Source of the DNA: Echria macrotheca
Lineage: Eukaryota > Ascomycota > Sordariomycetes > Sordariales > Schizotheciaceae
Direction of reading: 5' to 3'
DNA length: 64,000 nucleotides
NCBI GenBank assembly: GCA_030411725.1
Contig: MU839833.1
Span: 248,001 to 312,000, forward strand
Shown here: positions 31,163 through 41,166 of the stretch, piece after piece
Layout: each line of letters begins with the position of its first letter
Position numbering within the stretch: the first letter of the stretch is position 1
Notes under the pieces: model-generated
Database searches by the model: none
Told to the model about the DNA's origin: nothing
The model's input: the letters and a program-made list of their open reading frames with translations, nothing else
Made by a program: the position numbers and the translations under genes

Positions 31163-32521
31163 ATGCACTTCTCCGGTGCGATTCTTCCACTTTCGCTTCT
31201 GGCTTCGGCCGCTTCCGCAGCTCATTTCGATGTCACGGTTGGCAAGGGCGGCCAGCTCAAATTCAACCCCGAGACCATCGACGCCCACAAGGGTGACACC
31301 ATCACCTACAACTTCTTCGCCAAGAACCACTCGGTGATCCAGTCGAGCTTCGACAAGCCATGTGTCCCCATTCCCGGCGGCGGCATCTTCTCGGGCTTCG
31401 TCCCGACTGCCGACCCTGACGTGGCGTCCCGGACCACCTTCACCATCGAGGTCAAGGATGAGACGCCCATCTGGATCTACTGCGGCCAGACGGTCGGCAA
31501 CCACTGCCAGAACGGCATGGTGCACGCCATCAACGCACCCAAGACGGGCAACACGTTCGACGCCTTCAAGCAGCTCGCCGCCAAGGCTCCGCCACCCAGC
31601 ATCTCGCCCCCGGGTGGCCCCACCGGCGGTGTCCGCAAGACCACGGTCGACGTCGGTCTTAACGGCACTCTGACCTACACGCCCAACGACATCGTCGAGA
31701 TCCCCGGCACCATCGTCGAGTTCAAGTTCAACCCCAAGAACCACACCGTCACCCAGTCGAGCTTCGCCAAGCCGTGCTTCCCGCTCTCGGACTCTAGCTT
31801 CAGCAGCGGCTTCGTCTCCACCAGCCAGTCCGATGTCGCCTCGTTCTTCATCGAGATCAAGGACACCACGCCCATCTGGTTCTACTGCGGCCAGGTCAAC
31901 GGCAACCACTGCCAGATGGGCATGGCCGGCGGCATCAATGCCCCGCGCACCGGCAACACCGTCGCCGCTTTCATTGAGCTCGCCAAGAAGGCCCCGCCGC
32001 CGAGCGTTATCCCCCCCAAGGCGCCCATCGGCGGTCTGTTGGTTGTCAAGGACATTGTTATCAAGAAGGACAACCTTAACGGTGGTAACGCCATTGATGT
32101 CGATGCCATCCTCGCGAGCGGCTCGGCCGGCAACTATGGTGGCTACGGATCGGGCTCTGGTTCCTACGGGTCCGGCTCTGGCTCTTGGGGCTCTGGATCC
32201 GGCTCGTATGGCGGCTCCGGCTCGGGCTCGTATGGCGGCTCCGGCTCCGGCTCCGGCTACGACTCCAAGCCTTCCGGCTGGACTACCATGACCCGCGCCA
32301 CGTACGCCGCCGCGCCGACCTATGCGCCCACGTACAAGTACAGCACCAGCAGCACGTCCACTTATGTCGCTGCGCCGACGTATGCGCCCGCAAAGCAGTA
32401 CAGCACCTCGACCGCGACCTACTACGGTGGTGCTCCCACTGGCCAGCCCTCGTGGGGCTACGGCTCGGGTTCGGGCTCCGGCTCCGGCAGCAGCAGCTAT
32501 GGCAGCGGGTCGGGCTACTAA
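31163..32521 (+). CDS. Secreted protein with two cupredoxin domains and a Gly/Ser-rich tail
   Basis: A single exon encodes 452 aa. Residues 1-20 are a signal peptide. Two plastocyanin-like domains follow (about 21-135 and 155-265). Each has a complete set of type-1 copper ligands: His56, Cys107, His114, Met119 and His194, Cys242, His249, Met254 (motif WxYCGQxxGNHCQxGM). Residues ~305-360 are (GS)n with Tyr/Trp, followed by two or three YAPxxxYSTS units and another GS run to the C-terminus. No GPI signal is obvious. Fungal proteins of this type are called extracellular serine-rich or cupredoxin proteins and are suspected copper carriers or wall proteins. The fully open antisense frame 31085-32614 is a composition shadow. 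Confidence 0.92.
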   Translation: MHFSGAILPLSLLASAASAAHFDVTVGKGGQLKFNPETIDAHKGDTITYNFFAKNHSVIQSSFDKPCVPIPGGGIFSGFVPTADPDVASRTTFTIEVKDETPIWIYCGQTVGNHCQNGMVHAINAPKTGNTFDAFKQLAAKAPPPSISPPGGPTGGVRKTTVDVGLNGTLTYTPNDIVEIPGTIVEFKFNPKNHTVTQSSFAKPCFPLSDSSFSSGFVSTSQSDVASFFIEIKDTTPIWFYCGQVNGNHCQMGMAGGINAPRTGNTVAAFIELAKKAPPPSVIPPKAPIGGLLVVKDIVIKKDNLNGGNAIDVDAILASGSAGNYGGYGSGSGSYGSGSGSWGSGSGSYGGSGSGSYGGSGSGSGYDSKPSGWTTMTRATYAAAPTYAPTYKYSTSSTSTYVAAPTYAPAKQYSTSTATYYGGAPTGQPSWGYGSGSGSGSGSSSYGSGSGY

Positions 32522-32907
32522 GAGAGACAAAGAGGGTCTAGCGTAATAGATACCTCGGGGAGCGATCCCTCGATGTGTTGATGACGAACGGATGGATATA
32601 ATTTGGGTGTGCATGACGGCGGCGTTGGAATTTTGGATTATTTGGGATATGACTATTCAAACACACCTTCCTTGACATTGGAATAGCTGCGGATTATTTT
32701 ACCTTTTTTTACCTTAGAAAATATTGTTATTTACGCTCCTTTACTTCGCCTCTGTCTAGATATTGCTTGCTACCGTTTGGAACGCAGCCTATACTCGTGG
32801 ACTTCTAAACATGGTCTATCAAAGTCTGCCATCCATCTCTATCTCTCTCGTCTCTCTACCCCATCTGTATCCAGGTCTAACAATTCACTCTAAAAACGAA
32901 AAGAAAT
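32522..32907. other. Convergent intergenic region
   Basis: 3' flanks of the cupredoxin gene (+) and the FBPase-family gene (-), AT-rich in the middle. No other feature was seen. Confidence 0.45.
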
Positions 32908-33924
32908 CTACTTCTCTCCAAGCAACACCCCCATAGCAAACTCAACCTCCTCCGGCGTGCCACAAACCAGCCCGCCCCGCTCGTCACACCCCCCAACCGG
33001 TCGATCCAGCACATCCCTTCCGTCCGTCGGATCCACCGCCCGCCCGCCGGCGCACTCGACCACCAGCGCAAGCGGACACAGCTCATACAGCCTCCGCAGC
33101 TTGGCCTTGCTGGACGCCGTCACGGGCGACAAGTATACGCCCTGTCCCTTGACCAGCGCGTGCACCACGTCCGGGACCAAGCCGCCGCTGTAGCGGAGCG
33201 TGTACCGCTTCTCGATGTAATTCGTCACGAGCCGCATGTATCTCGGGTCCTCGGACGCGGCGCGCAGGTTCGCGGGGGCGAAGTATTTCGGTTCTGTCTC
33301 TGACTCTGAGTCTGATGGGAGGAAATGTACAAGGGGCCGGATAATTTCCCATCCACCGGAATCGGTCAGACCGAGCTCGATGACTTGCCCTTCTTCTTGG
33401 GATTGGTGGAAACGGATGGCGATGATGGCCGTGGTGCGCGGTCCATAGACGCCTAGCACGGCGGCGACTTGGTTCTCCCGCGGGGGGGCGTTCAGCGCCG
33501 TGGGGCCGTCCCAGATGCCTATTATGGTGCCTACGGTCCAGTTGGGCGCGATGATGGAGGAGCCGTCGAGGGGGTCGAAGGCTATGGTGTAGGTTTCGCT
33601 GTTGCTGGTGGTGTGGTTGGCGGCGTCGTCGTGTATGGGTCGCTCGATCGGGTCTTCCTCGCTGCTGGCGGTGTGGGCTGAGGGACACTGCGACAGGGCG
33701 GCGCGGAGGGCGGATTCGGCGAGGATGTCGACGTTGAGCTGGGCGTCGCCGAAGGTGTTTGTCGTGGAGGTTGGGGAGACGTTTTGGGCGGTGCGGAGGG
33801 AGGAGGCGATGGTGGAGAGGGCGGTCAGGAGGGAGGGGAGGATGGAGGTTGTGAGGTCCGGGCGGGAGGGGACGAGGGAGGTGAGGAGGGTTGTGAGGGG
33901 CGTGGGAGGTTCTATGCTGCCCAT
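32908..33924 (-). CDS. Class I fructose-1,6-/sedoheptulose-1,7-bisphosphatase family enzyme
   Basis: A single exon of 338 aa. Metal- and phosphate-binding motifs of the FBPase superfamily are present: GDAQLNVDILAE (about 62-73), FDPLDGSS (metal-site Asp residues), then NWTVGTIIGIWDG, and near the end YSGGLVPDVVHALVKGQGVYLSP and the ECAGGRAVDPTDGR block. It should hydrolyse a C1 phosphate from a sugar bisphosphate in the cytosol. The divergent sequence and short N-terminus fit the second, SBPase-like class that many filamentous fungi carry besides true gluconeogenic FBPase. Whether the substrate is FBP, SBP or both cannot be read here. Start is the MGSIEPP Met; the frame is open for 98 more codons upstream but with low-complexity sequence. 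Confidence 0.85.
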   Translation of the reverse strand: MGSIEPPTPLTTLLTSLVPSRPDLTTSILPSLLTALSTIASSLRTAQNVSPTSTTNTFGDAQLNVDILAESALRAALSQCPSAHTASSEEDPIERPIHDDAANHTTSNSETYTIAFDPLDGSSIIAPNWTVGTIIGIWDGPTALNAPPRENQVAAVLGVYGPRTTAIIAIRFHQSQEEGQVIELGLTDSGGWEIIRPLVHFLPSDSESETEPKYFAPANLRAASEDPRYMRLVTNYIEKRYTLRYSGGLVPDVVHALVKGQGVYLSPVTASSKAKLRRLYELCPLALVVECAGGRAVDPTDGRDVLDRPVGGCDERGGLVCGTPEEVEFAMGVLLGEK

Positions 33925-34543
33925 GTTGAGTGACGGGAAGTGTGATTGGTAAAGGGCGGTCAACGGAGACGAGGGCGGGTGGCAATGTTTCGGCGCAGAA
34001 GGGGGTGTTGAGACTCTGAGATTGATTTTGGTTCCGGGTATGGGCTTGCTGAAAAAAAAATATAAAAAAATTGGGGTGAGGATGTGTAGTGATATGACTT
34101 GTGGGTGTCCAGATGAGTGAGAAGATCTCATAAACTCGAGCCGCCCCGGTTTTCGGATGCGCGAAAAAACACATCTACCCACTTTTTTTCTATACTGGAG
34201 GGTTAGGGTCAAGAACATCTAACCGGAGACTATTTCAGATAAATTTCACCCCAGGACAAAGCCGCGTGATGATTTGGACAGAAAGATGCCATAGATGTAC
34301 CAGTGGATGGTCCGTCGAAGAGGGCTTCAGCAAAACTTAGCCCAAGGGAAAACGGCCACACTGGGGGCCTTCAATTTCCTTTTTTAACCACCATCTGTTA
34401 GGCCAGGCAGTAGCACCCAGGCTAGATAGAAGGCACATACGGACCCCAGGCACTGTATTTAGCTAGCCCTCAGGGCTCATCCTCTCTTCCACCAAATCAA
34501 GCATCCTTACCTAGTCCCTCACATCCAACAATCTGCCACCTCA
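33925..34543. other. Intergenic region with repeat copy 3
   Basis: Upstream of the FBPase-family gene and 3' of the membrane HET gene. Contains dispersed-repeat copy 3 at 34396-34530. Confidence 0.5.
34396..34530 (-). repeat. Dispersed short repeat, copy 3
   Basis: Begins TGTTAGGCCAGGCAGTAG and ends near CACATCCAACA, giving a short TGTTRG/CYAACA terminal inverted repeat. It lies just 3' of the membrane HET gene, in inverted orientation to copy 4 on the other side of that gene. Confidence 0.8.
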
Positions 34544-37291
34544 CTAAACAACCACAAAGGTCTTCTCCACTGCCGGTGCTCCCCCCTCTGAACACAAATC
34601 ATCACCCGTCATAAGCCCGTGCACATAACAACATCCTACAAACCTCCACCTCTCCTCGCTCTCATCGCCGTCCCTTCTCAAGACAATCGGCATCGCCACG
34701 CCCCTCACCACGCCCACCAAATCCCCCTCCTTTGCGCTCTCCGGCACGAGCATCGTATGCATCTTTTCGGAAATCGCAAACCGCCTCTTCGTATTCGCCA
34801 TCCTGACCGCCGTGCTGATGTTCATGCCAATGTATGTGAGATGGCGCTTGGCCGTCGGAAGCGCCATGATGAGCTGCTGCAGACGTGGCGAGAGGGGGCT
34901 GGTGCGAGCAGCAGCGGCGATTCCGTCCGCCGTGACGAGGTTGCTGAATTGATCTAGAGCGACCTGGAAGTACGTGTCGTACTCGGGCGGGGCCGGACTC
35001 GTTATGTCGGTTGTTGTGACGTCGACCGTGCCCGTGGGGGTGGTGGTGGCGAGGTTGTATTCCTGGCGGTTGGGCGCCATGTCGGCGAGGAGGGTGCGCC
35101 AGAGGGCTTCGTACCATGTCTGTCGGAGGGCATGGGATGGGGTAGGGTGGGTATGGTAGGGTGGGAGATTGGTTTGGCGTGGAGTATAGGGGTAGAAGCC
35201 GGTGGTAGGACCCAGTGTTCGGGCTGCCGCGTGGTAGACGGCGGGGATGGATTGAATTGCATATATGAGGCTGAGGTTGGCCTGGCTAGCTGGGTCCGGG
35301 TATGGGGATGGGAGAACAAGGACCTGAGGGGAGATTCGGCCAATGGTGGATAAGGGGGTGACGAGCATGTGGAGAGCGGTCGATGCAGTGACAGTGATTG
35401 GCGAGCAGTCAGGATTGCCTAGGTGGCTTCGCAGGGCACGGTAATGCTTCGCGGATAGATCGAGGAGGTCGTAGTCGGCGGCGGTGCACTGGGCAAAGTT
35501 GGGAACCCAGCTTGGGAGAGGTAGGCAATTTTCGCCTGTTCGGACATCGCCCTCGCGATTTGTGTCTCGGCCCGCGAGGAACAGCGTCATAAACGGAGCC
35601 TCCTCGACGAGAGCCGCAGCAGTGTCGGTAAAAAGCAAAGATGCGGTGTATACATCAGAGTAGTTCACCTTCAGCGTGTGAGCATTTGGCCCGAGCAAAT
35701 TGCCCAGCGCGTAGATCTTGTCCTTTGGGTCCGTAGCCTGGCTGTCCGACGAAAAGGTCAGACATTCTGCCAATGTGTATCCTTTCCGTGAATCGCCATG
35801 GACGCCGCTCCGGAGTTTGCGGATCCTGGTAACCTGGCTCGAACCCCGTGTGAGTACGCCGTGCGGAAGACCCTGATAGAATGCTTCTTGGCGCATGATG
35901 TTGGCGCCGGGGTCTTCCTCGACCAGTTCCATCATGACGGAGAAGTATTCCCACGACAGCCACCATCCTCCAACCACCATGTGCACGACAGTTCCCTTGG
36001 CGATTTCCTGAAGTATCCACATCCTGTACCAGTATTGATGACCCAGCAGGCGGATTAGCGCAGCCCACTTGTCGTCTGACGCCACGTTTGCCATCCGACG
36101 TTCCTCCCACTGCCGCTCATAGAGTTCCCAATTAGCTACCGCGAATCGTGTGTACTCTAGCGCCTCCAAGGCACTACGGACATCGGCCGACGTAAAATCG
36201 CCACTGTTGAGCCATACCACAACACGTGTCGAGCGTGCGTAGATGTCAGACATCAGCCCAATCTGGTAGGCCTTTTCGTCCTTATCGCCCTGATTGATGC
36301 ATACGGCGTCTATCCAGAGAAAGCGCGTCTTTCGGTACGAGGCCCGGTCGCGAACGATGGCATGGACGTTGGGCGTTGTGGCGAGCCATTTGCCGTCACA
36401 TTCCATGTAAATCTCTCCAGGTTTTTGGCCTCCCCAGGTATAGGAGATGGCTTCATACCCCATGCGAGCTGCAACGGGTAAAGGCACCACCAGCAGTTGA
36501 CAGGTGGTGCTGAAGGGAAACTTCTTGGTGACCGCCAAGAGTCGAATCAGGGGCGGTGCAGGAGTACTCGGCGCGGATTGCGAGTCTGTGCCGTCCCAGG
36601 TGGCATCTGCAACGAGGCTGTGAGGATATCTGTACATTTCCGGACGCGCCGGCTTGCTTCTCTGCGACACCTGCCGTGGCTGGTTTGCTGTGGCAGAGGC
36701 AAGACACCGCTCCGTGAGCCACCCAAGTGAATGGAAGAGGTGCGACATGCCACGAATAGCTCTGAATGCCATGCGAGCGAGGAAGAAGAGCGTCAGGACC
36801 GGCAGTGGGGCACCCCGGATGCGCTCTCTCGGGGACGCACTCCCCAGATGCAACCAAAGAAGTGCGGCAACCGGGGCAACGACGGTTAACGAAGCAGTAG
36901 CTATCAAGAGGCGGAACCAGTTCCGGAATAGAAATCGCAGTATTCGGCCAGTGTTTGCCACGCAGACGGAAGAGACGATGTTGATGGATGCCAGGGCCCA
37001 TGACTCGGTGACGTCTGCGGCCTCCAAAATCGGGGACTGGCCCTCTGGTTGCGAAGGGCCATCGCGAGTGAGATATGTCCAGATTCTGGGGAAGCCCACC
37101 GTGAAAGCAGGGTCAAATCGTAGAGAGAGTCCGATGAAGGATGCCCAAAAGGTAGCGATGCTTAAGGTGGGCCAAGACGAGAAGGGAAAAGAAATAAGGC
37201 TGGCAAGGCCAACTTTCAGAACTCCGGACAGGGAGGCACCAATACAACGCCCAATAACAATGCCAACAGCTCGGGGGGCGGAATTCGACAT
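34544..37291 (-). CDS. Membrane-anchored HET-domain protein
   Basis: A single exon of 915 aa from MSNSAPRAVG (a further 31 codons upstream are open). The N-terminal ~200 residues contain several hydrophobic segments (VGIVIGRCIGASLSGVLKVGLASL, FWASFIGLSLRF, LLIATASLTVVAPVAALLWL, LTLFFLARMAF). A canonical HET domain follows at ~290-460: YEAISYTWGGQKPGE, RKTRFLWIDAVCINQGDKDEKAYQIGLMSDIYARSTRVVVWL, and YWYRMWILQEIAKG. A long C-terminal region ends with the VGVVRGVAMPIVLRR...FVGCCYVHGLMTGD block usual for this subclass. Membrane-linked HET proteins are known from fungal genomes, but I know of no defined partner for this one. The gene is flanked on both sides by inverted copies of the dispersed repeat. 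Confidence 0.9.
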   Translation of the reverse strand: MSNSAPRAVGIVIGRCIGASLSGVLKVGLASLISFPFSSWPTLSIATFWASFIGLSLRFDPAFTVGFPRIWTYLTRDGPSQPEGQSPILEAADVTESWALASINIVSSVCVANTGRILRFLFRNWFRLLIATASLTVVAPVAALLWLHLGSASPRERIRGAPLPVLTLFFLARMAFRAIRGMSHLFHSLGWLTERCLASATANQPRQVSQRSKPARPEMYRYPHSLVADATWDGTDSQSAPSTPAPPLIRLLAVTKKFPFSTTCQLLVVPLPVAARMGYEAISYTWGGQKPGEIYMECDGKWLATTPNVHAIVRDRASYRKTRFLWIDAVCINQGDKDEKAYQIGLMSDIYARSTRVVVWLNSGDFTSADVRSALEALEYTRFAVANWELYERQWEERRMANVASDDKWAALIRLLGHQYWYRMWILQEIAKGTVVHMVVGGWWLSWEYFSVMMELVEEDPGANIMRQEAFYQGLPHGVLTRGSSQVTRIRKLRSGVHGDSRKGYTLAECLTFSSDSQATDPKDKIYALGNLLGPNAHTLKVNYSDVYTASLLFTDTAAALVEEAPFMTLFLAGRDTNREGDVRTGENCLPLPSWVPNFAQCTAADYDLLDLSAKHYRALRSHLGNPDCSPITVTASTALHMLVTPLSTIGRISPQVLVLPSPYPDPASQANLSLIYAIQSIPAVYHAAARTLGPTTGFYPYTPRQTNLPPYHTHPTPSHALRQTWYEALWRTLLADMAPNRQEYNLATTTPTGTVDVTTTDITSPAPPEYDTYFQVALDQFSNLVTADGIAAAARTSPLSPRLQQLIMALPTAKRHLTYIGMNISTAVRMANTKRRFAISEKMHTMLVPESAKEGDLVGVVRGVAMPIVLRRDGDESEERWRFVGCCYVHGLMTGDDLCSEGGAPAVEKTFVVV

Positions 37292-38073
37292 TGTGAAGGA
37301 GGTGTGAGAAACAGCTGGATAACAGGAAGACAGCCTCCATCGAGAAGTCGTGGCGCTTAAATAGGTACGCAGTCGCTGAAGCAAAAGGCGCCGTGGCGTC
37401 GTCCAAGTCCGATAATAGTGCGGCTGAAGATCAATGCCTCAGGTTCAAGTTCCAGGCAAGCCTCCAGTTTCATCACGCCGACAAACAGAACCCTGCAGCA
37501 TACTGAGGGCCGAGCGCGAAACTCTGAATTAGGAATGAAAAAGGAAATTCCGCGTGCCCCGATAGAAACATTGAACTTTGCATCCTGAAAGACTGAGGTA
37601 ACGATGCTTGTTTTGTGGAAGAGGAGAGGTGAGTCTGTGGCTGGCTAAATACAATGCCCTCGGTCCATGCGTGCCTGCCTTCCATCTTGTCTGGGTGCTC
37701 CTGCCTGGCCTAACAATCCTCTCGACGGTGCCGAGCCACGAGAGCAGAGGAAACAGCCAGTGGCCAGACTTCGGAGCATCACACTTCACAAATCGCCTCA
37801 CGAGCTTCGTGATGCATGACCCGCTTTCATCTGTTGCTCCTGCCTCAATAGCTCGCACCATCCCCGAAATTTCGTCCACCGATCAATTTAGGTGCCACTT
37901 AGGCAACCATCGTATTCTTTTCCTCCTCCACCGCTCTTTGTTGTCTCTCGGATGGGAGAAAACGAGTCGTTTTCTTCAACCTCACCCCCCGAAACCAATC
38001 AGTGTTACGATTCATTCTTTCGCTTTTCTCACCATCACAATTTCCTTCAACCCTTATTGTCTTCCTCTCCACA
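37292..38073. other. Intergenic region with repeat copy 4
   Basis: Divergent upstream regions of the HET gene (-) and the HAD-like gene (+). Contains repeat copy 4 (37579-37715) and CT-rich sequence shortly before the HAD-like start. Confidence 0.5.
37579..37715 (+). repeat. Dispersed short repeat, copy 4
   Basis: Contains CTGAAAGACTGAGGTAACGATGCTTG, TTGTGGAAGAGGAGAGGTG, TGGCTAAATACA and ends CCTGGCCTAACA. The left boundary is uncertain. Confidence 0.75.
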
Positions 38074-39516
38074 ATGGAGGACAATCCTTCCTCGTCGCCT
38101 CACTCTGCTGAGGCTAGCCCAGTCTACCACTCAGAATTCGTTGAGGTGAAGTCTGAGCCTGTCACCACTGAGGAGGCAGTCCCCACACCGGAGAAGGAGA
38201 TGGTCTCGGCGGACAATCAGGGGATCGAAAGTGAGCAGGAAATGGCCAAAACCCAGCATATCAAAGCAGAGGAACAGCCCATCGCAATCAAACACGAGCC
38301 CATCAAAAGCGAGGGAGGCACTCCAACTGACAACATCATACCCGAGCATCAGGGCATCGAAACAAAGACAGAGACGGTCAATGAGCCTATGAAAATCAAG
38401 AAGGAGGACCTCACAATCGACCGAGACACTCTGATGCCCGACAATGACCCAGCTGACACTCCCATGTTTGACAACGAGCCCATTGAGTTTCCCACACAAG
38501 ACAACGCTCCCCGCGGCATCAAGCGCCCCCGATCCCCCGACAACGACGACACCGACCAAGCCAAACCCCCACCCAGCCCGCGTCTCATCCTCCTCCACAG
38601 CGACGTCCTCATCAACGGCCGCGGTGCCATCAAGTACGTTATGGACAAGCTGATCGATCTCGCCGCGCGCGAGAACGTTTCCGTCGCGGACCGCCACATC
38701 GCCGAGGTCCTCTCGAAAACCACAAACATGCTCTATCTCTACGGCCTCTACATCAGTCCAGCAAATTTTGCAGAGCCCGTCTGGGAGGACATTGACTTCT
38801 GGCACCCGGAGCTTATGAAGACCAAAGGCTACGGGATGCTCCGCCCCCATGACGGCGTCGCTGAGTTCCTGCAGCACATGCGCCGCCGCGAGATTCCCGT
38901 GTTCGTCTGGACTGCCTGCCCCAAAATTGCGGGCAGCTTTCTCCGCAAGTTCGGTCTGCGCGACCTGGTCGCGGGGATCATCGCCCACGCGGCCAAGGCG
39001 CTGCAGTATCCGCAGGGAATGGCGAGGGTGGTCCAGCGCAGCGTGATGCCGACCTTTGAGAAATATTACCAGCAACCGGCGGCGGCTATCCAGCAGGAGA
39101 ATAACGAGGTCGCAGAGGAGATGTTTCCGCCGTTAGGTTTGGGCGCCGAGGCGCAAGCGCTGCTCGCCGATCAGAAGTTGCCCGCTGACAAGCTGGGAAA
39201 GCTCGAGGCGGAGGACATTCTCTTCGTGTTCAGTGCCGAGTACAACGGGGCGATTGCGCAGGACGTCGGCGTCAAGACTTACTGGGTCCGGCCTTATGAT
39301 CCGAGCGTTGCCGCGCCCGAGACGAATGGGGCGTACAAGCTTGAGCAGGTCAAGGTGCTGAAGCCCGAGTTTGAGGTGGGCAAGATGGACTGGGTTGTGA
39401 GCAAGCTTGATGAGCTGCGGCGTATCATGGGTGGTGGTGGCCCTGGACTTGGTGGACAGCAGGCCGAATACAAGGTTGAAATGGACAATGAGAAGATGGT
39501 CATTTGCCTTGACTGA
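38074..39516 (+). CDS. HAD-like protein with N-terminal SUMO-consensus cluster
   Basis: A single exon of 480 aa starting MEDNPSSSPHS. Residues ~20-160 are acidic and disordered, with five psi-K-x-E motifs (VKSE, IKAE, IKHE, IKSE, IKKE), then KRPRSPDND, a likely nuclear signal. The C-terminal ~300 residues resemble a haloacid-dehalogenase-like fold: RLILLHSDVLING, then GYGMLRPHDGVAEFLQHMRRREIPVFVWTACPKIAGSFLRKFGL, which fits the HAD cap/motif II pattern, and DILFVFSAEYNGAIAQDVGVKTYWVRPYD near motif IV. The first catalytic Asp of HAD motif I (DxD) reads HSD here, so catalysis is doubtful. I infer a nuclear, possibly sumoylated, HAD-derived protein; the exact family is not recognised. Confidence 0.65.
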   Translation: MEDNPSSSPHSAEASPVYHSEFVEVKSEPVTTEEAVPTPEKEMVSADNQGIESEQEMAKTQHIKAEEQPIAIKHEPIKSEGGTPTDNIIPEHQGIETKTETVNEPMKIKKEDLTIDRDTLMPDNDPADTPMFDNEPIEFPTQDNAPRGIKRPRSPDNDDTDQAKPPPSPRLILLHSDVLINGRGAIKYVMDKLIDLAARENVSVADRHIAEVLSKTTNMLYLYGLYISPANFAEPVWEDIDFWHPELMKTKGYGMLRPHDGVAEFLQHMRRREIPVFVWTACPKIAGSFLRKFGLRDLVAGIIAHAAKALQYPQGMARVVQRSVMPTFEKYYQQPAAAIQQENNEVAEEMFPPLGLGAEAQALLADQKLPADKLGKLEAEDILFVFSAEYNGAIAQDVGVKTYWVRPYDPSVAAPETNGAYKLEQVKVLKPEFEVGKMDWVVSKLDELRRIMGGGGPGLGGQQAEYKVEMDNEKMVICLD

Positions 39517-40078
39517 GGCGGCCGGACCTAGGCGGGCTATTTGGACTCGTTTGGGGTCTGCGTTTTGGGAGTAAAACGGTGCATTGAATTGGCGTTTTCG
39601 TTGATTTCGGAGGGGCCGAGGCTGCATTTCACTTCCTTGTCAGTACCTCCGTCGTTAGGTTGGTTTCAATGGGCTGGGCGCCAGGCCAATACGCTGTGAA
39701 TGGCTAGCGAAGCTGGGATATCCCATCTCGTGACTAAACTTTAGAACGAATAATCTCAGCTTAGTAGCGATGGATTACATACGGTATGCTTTTGATCATG
39801 GTGCGGTAGAAGACATGCGGGGCATGACGTTCATCGTCCCCCCGATTAGCCAGGATTTCTGTCCATGGATAACCACGGCGTGTTTTCATGTCTCGACTTC
39901 CACTACATAACCTCCATTGGGATCGCGGGGGATGTGACCAGAACTTTGAAAATCTTTTTTCCACACCTCCACTCCGTCCCTATATTCCACTATCCTCTAC
40001 AATATTCGTCGTACGTAGAGGATACCTCAGCACACTGTGCAACTCTATTCCACAAAACACCTCCGCAACCATCCCCAT
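39517..40078. other. Convergent intergenic region
   Basis: 3' flanks of the HAD-like gene (+) and the SDR gene (-). Nothing recognisable was found. Confidence 0.45.
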
Positions 40079-41166
40079 TCAAGCAGAGAACTCTTTAATC
40101 ACCCTGATACTCTCCTCCACAGTCCGCTCCAGCGGCACCCACCCCTCCTGTCCCGCCCACTTCTTCAGCAACGCAAGCTGCTGCGAGAAGTCGGTCGTGA
40201 TGGACAACTTGTCCTGTCCGACGCCCTCGATATCCTCCGACCACTTGTCGTCAGGAAACTGCCGTCGCATGATAGCCAGGATCGCATTCCAGTTGGTATT
40301 ATCCGCCCACGCCTGCAGCCTCGCGTTCTTCGTGTCCGGGTCGAGGATCGCCGCGACATGCAGCAGGGCAACGTCCTTGACATCGACGGTATAGCCTGAC
40401 GACAATTCGTTAGCACCATCGTAGAGGCATCAGCCTTTGAGAGAAACATACTCTCCGGACACGCCAGCAAAAACCCCGCGTTGCCCTCATAAACATGCCT
40501 CATCCACTGCCCATCACTAGCCACCTGAGCCCGATGCATCGGCGCGCCAATGATCGTCCCCGGCACGACCGAGTTGACCGTAAACCTTGGCTTTTTGTCC
40601 CTCACAAACTCCCAAACCGCCTTCTCGGCCGCCGCCTTGCTGGCCATGTACACCAAAAACCCATTCACCTCCTCCCGCCGCCCCTCCCAAGCCAGCCGCA
40701 GCGCCAACTCGTTGAACGTCTCCGACCCAACAAGAGTTTGATTCCCTGCCACCGGCATCGTCGCAGCAACAATCGAACTGGTATACACAAACTCTTTGAC
40801 AGAAACCTCTCTGCTCGCCGCCTCGAGCAGCGCCGTCACCCCCAGCACCGTCTGCGGGATGACCCTCTCCGGGTTAGCATCCAGCGTGACGACGGACGCG
40901 ACGTGCGCGACCGCCGACACGCCGCGGATCGCCTCGTCGAAGGCGTGCGCGTCGGCGAGTGTGGGCACTACGACGAGTTCGTATGTGCCCGCGGCGTGGG
41001 CGGCGCGGAAGAGGTCGGTTATGAGCCATGAGGCTTTGGCGGCGTCGCGGACGGTGCCGCGGACTTTGTAGCCGCGGGTGAGCAGGGCTTGTGTGATCTG
41101 GGTGGCGACGAAGCCGGTTGCGCCGGTTATGAGGATCCAGGAGCCGGGGGGGATGGTGGTGGACAT
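40079..41166 (-). CDS. Extended SDR oxidoreductase (dihydroflavonol-reductase/aldehyde-reductase-like)
   Basis: Two exons (41166-40452, 40395-40079; 56 bp intron) give 343 aa. The N-terminal WILITGATGFVATQITQALL is the TGxxGxxA cofactor site and RGTVRD the usual NADP-binding strand. VAHVASVV and EFVYTSS precede the active-site Tyr-x3-Lys in VYMASKAAAEKAVW, and NSVVPGTIIGAP follows. The family reduces carbonyls of aldehydes, ketones or flavonoid-like compounds with NAD(P)H, usually in the cytosol. The spliced C-terminus carries SYTVDVKDVALLHVAAIL, the standard block. The substrate cannot be predicted. It is not obviously part of a cluster. Confidence 0.9.

Noticed and set aside
31085..32614. 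509-codon antisense open frame over the cupredoxin gene
   Set aside because: It is produced by GC-rich third positions and the GS-repeat tail; the sense frame has a signal peptide and intact copper ligands.
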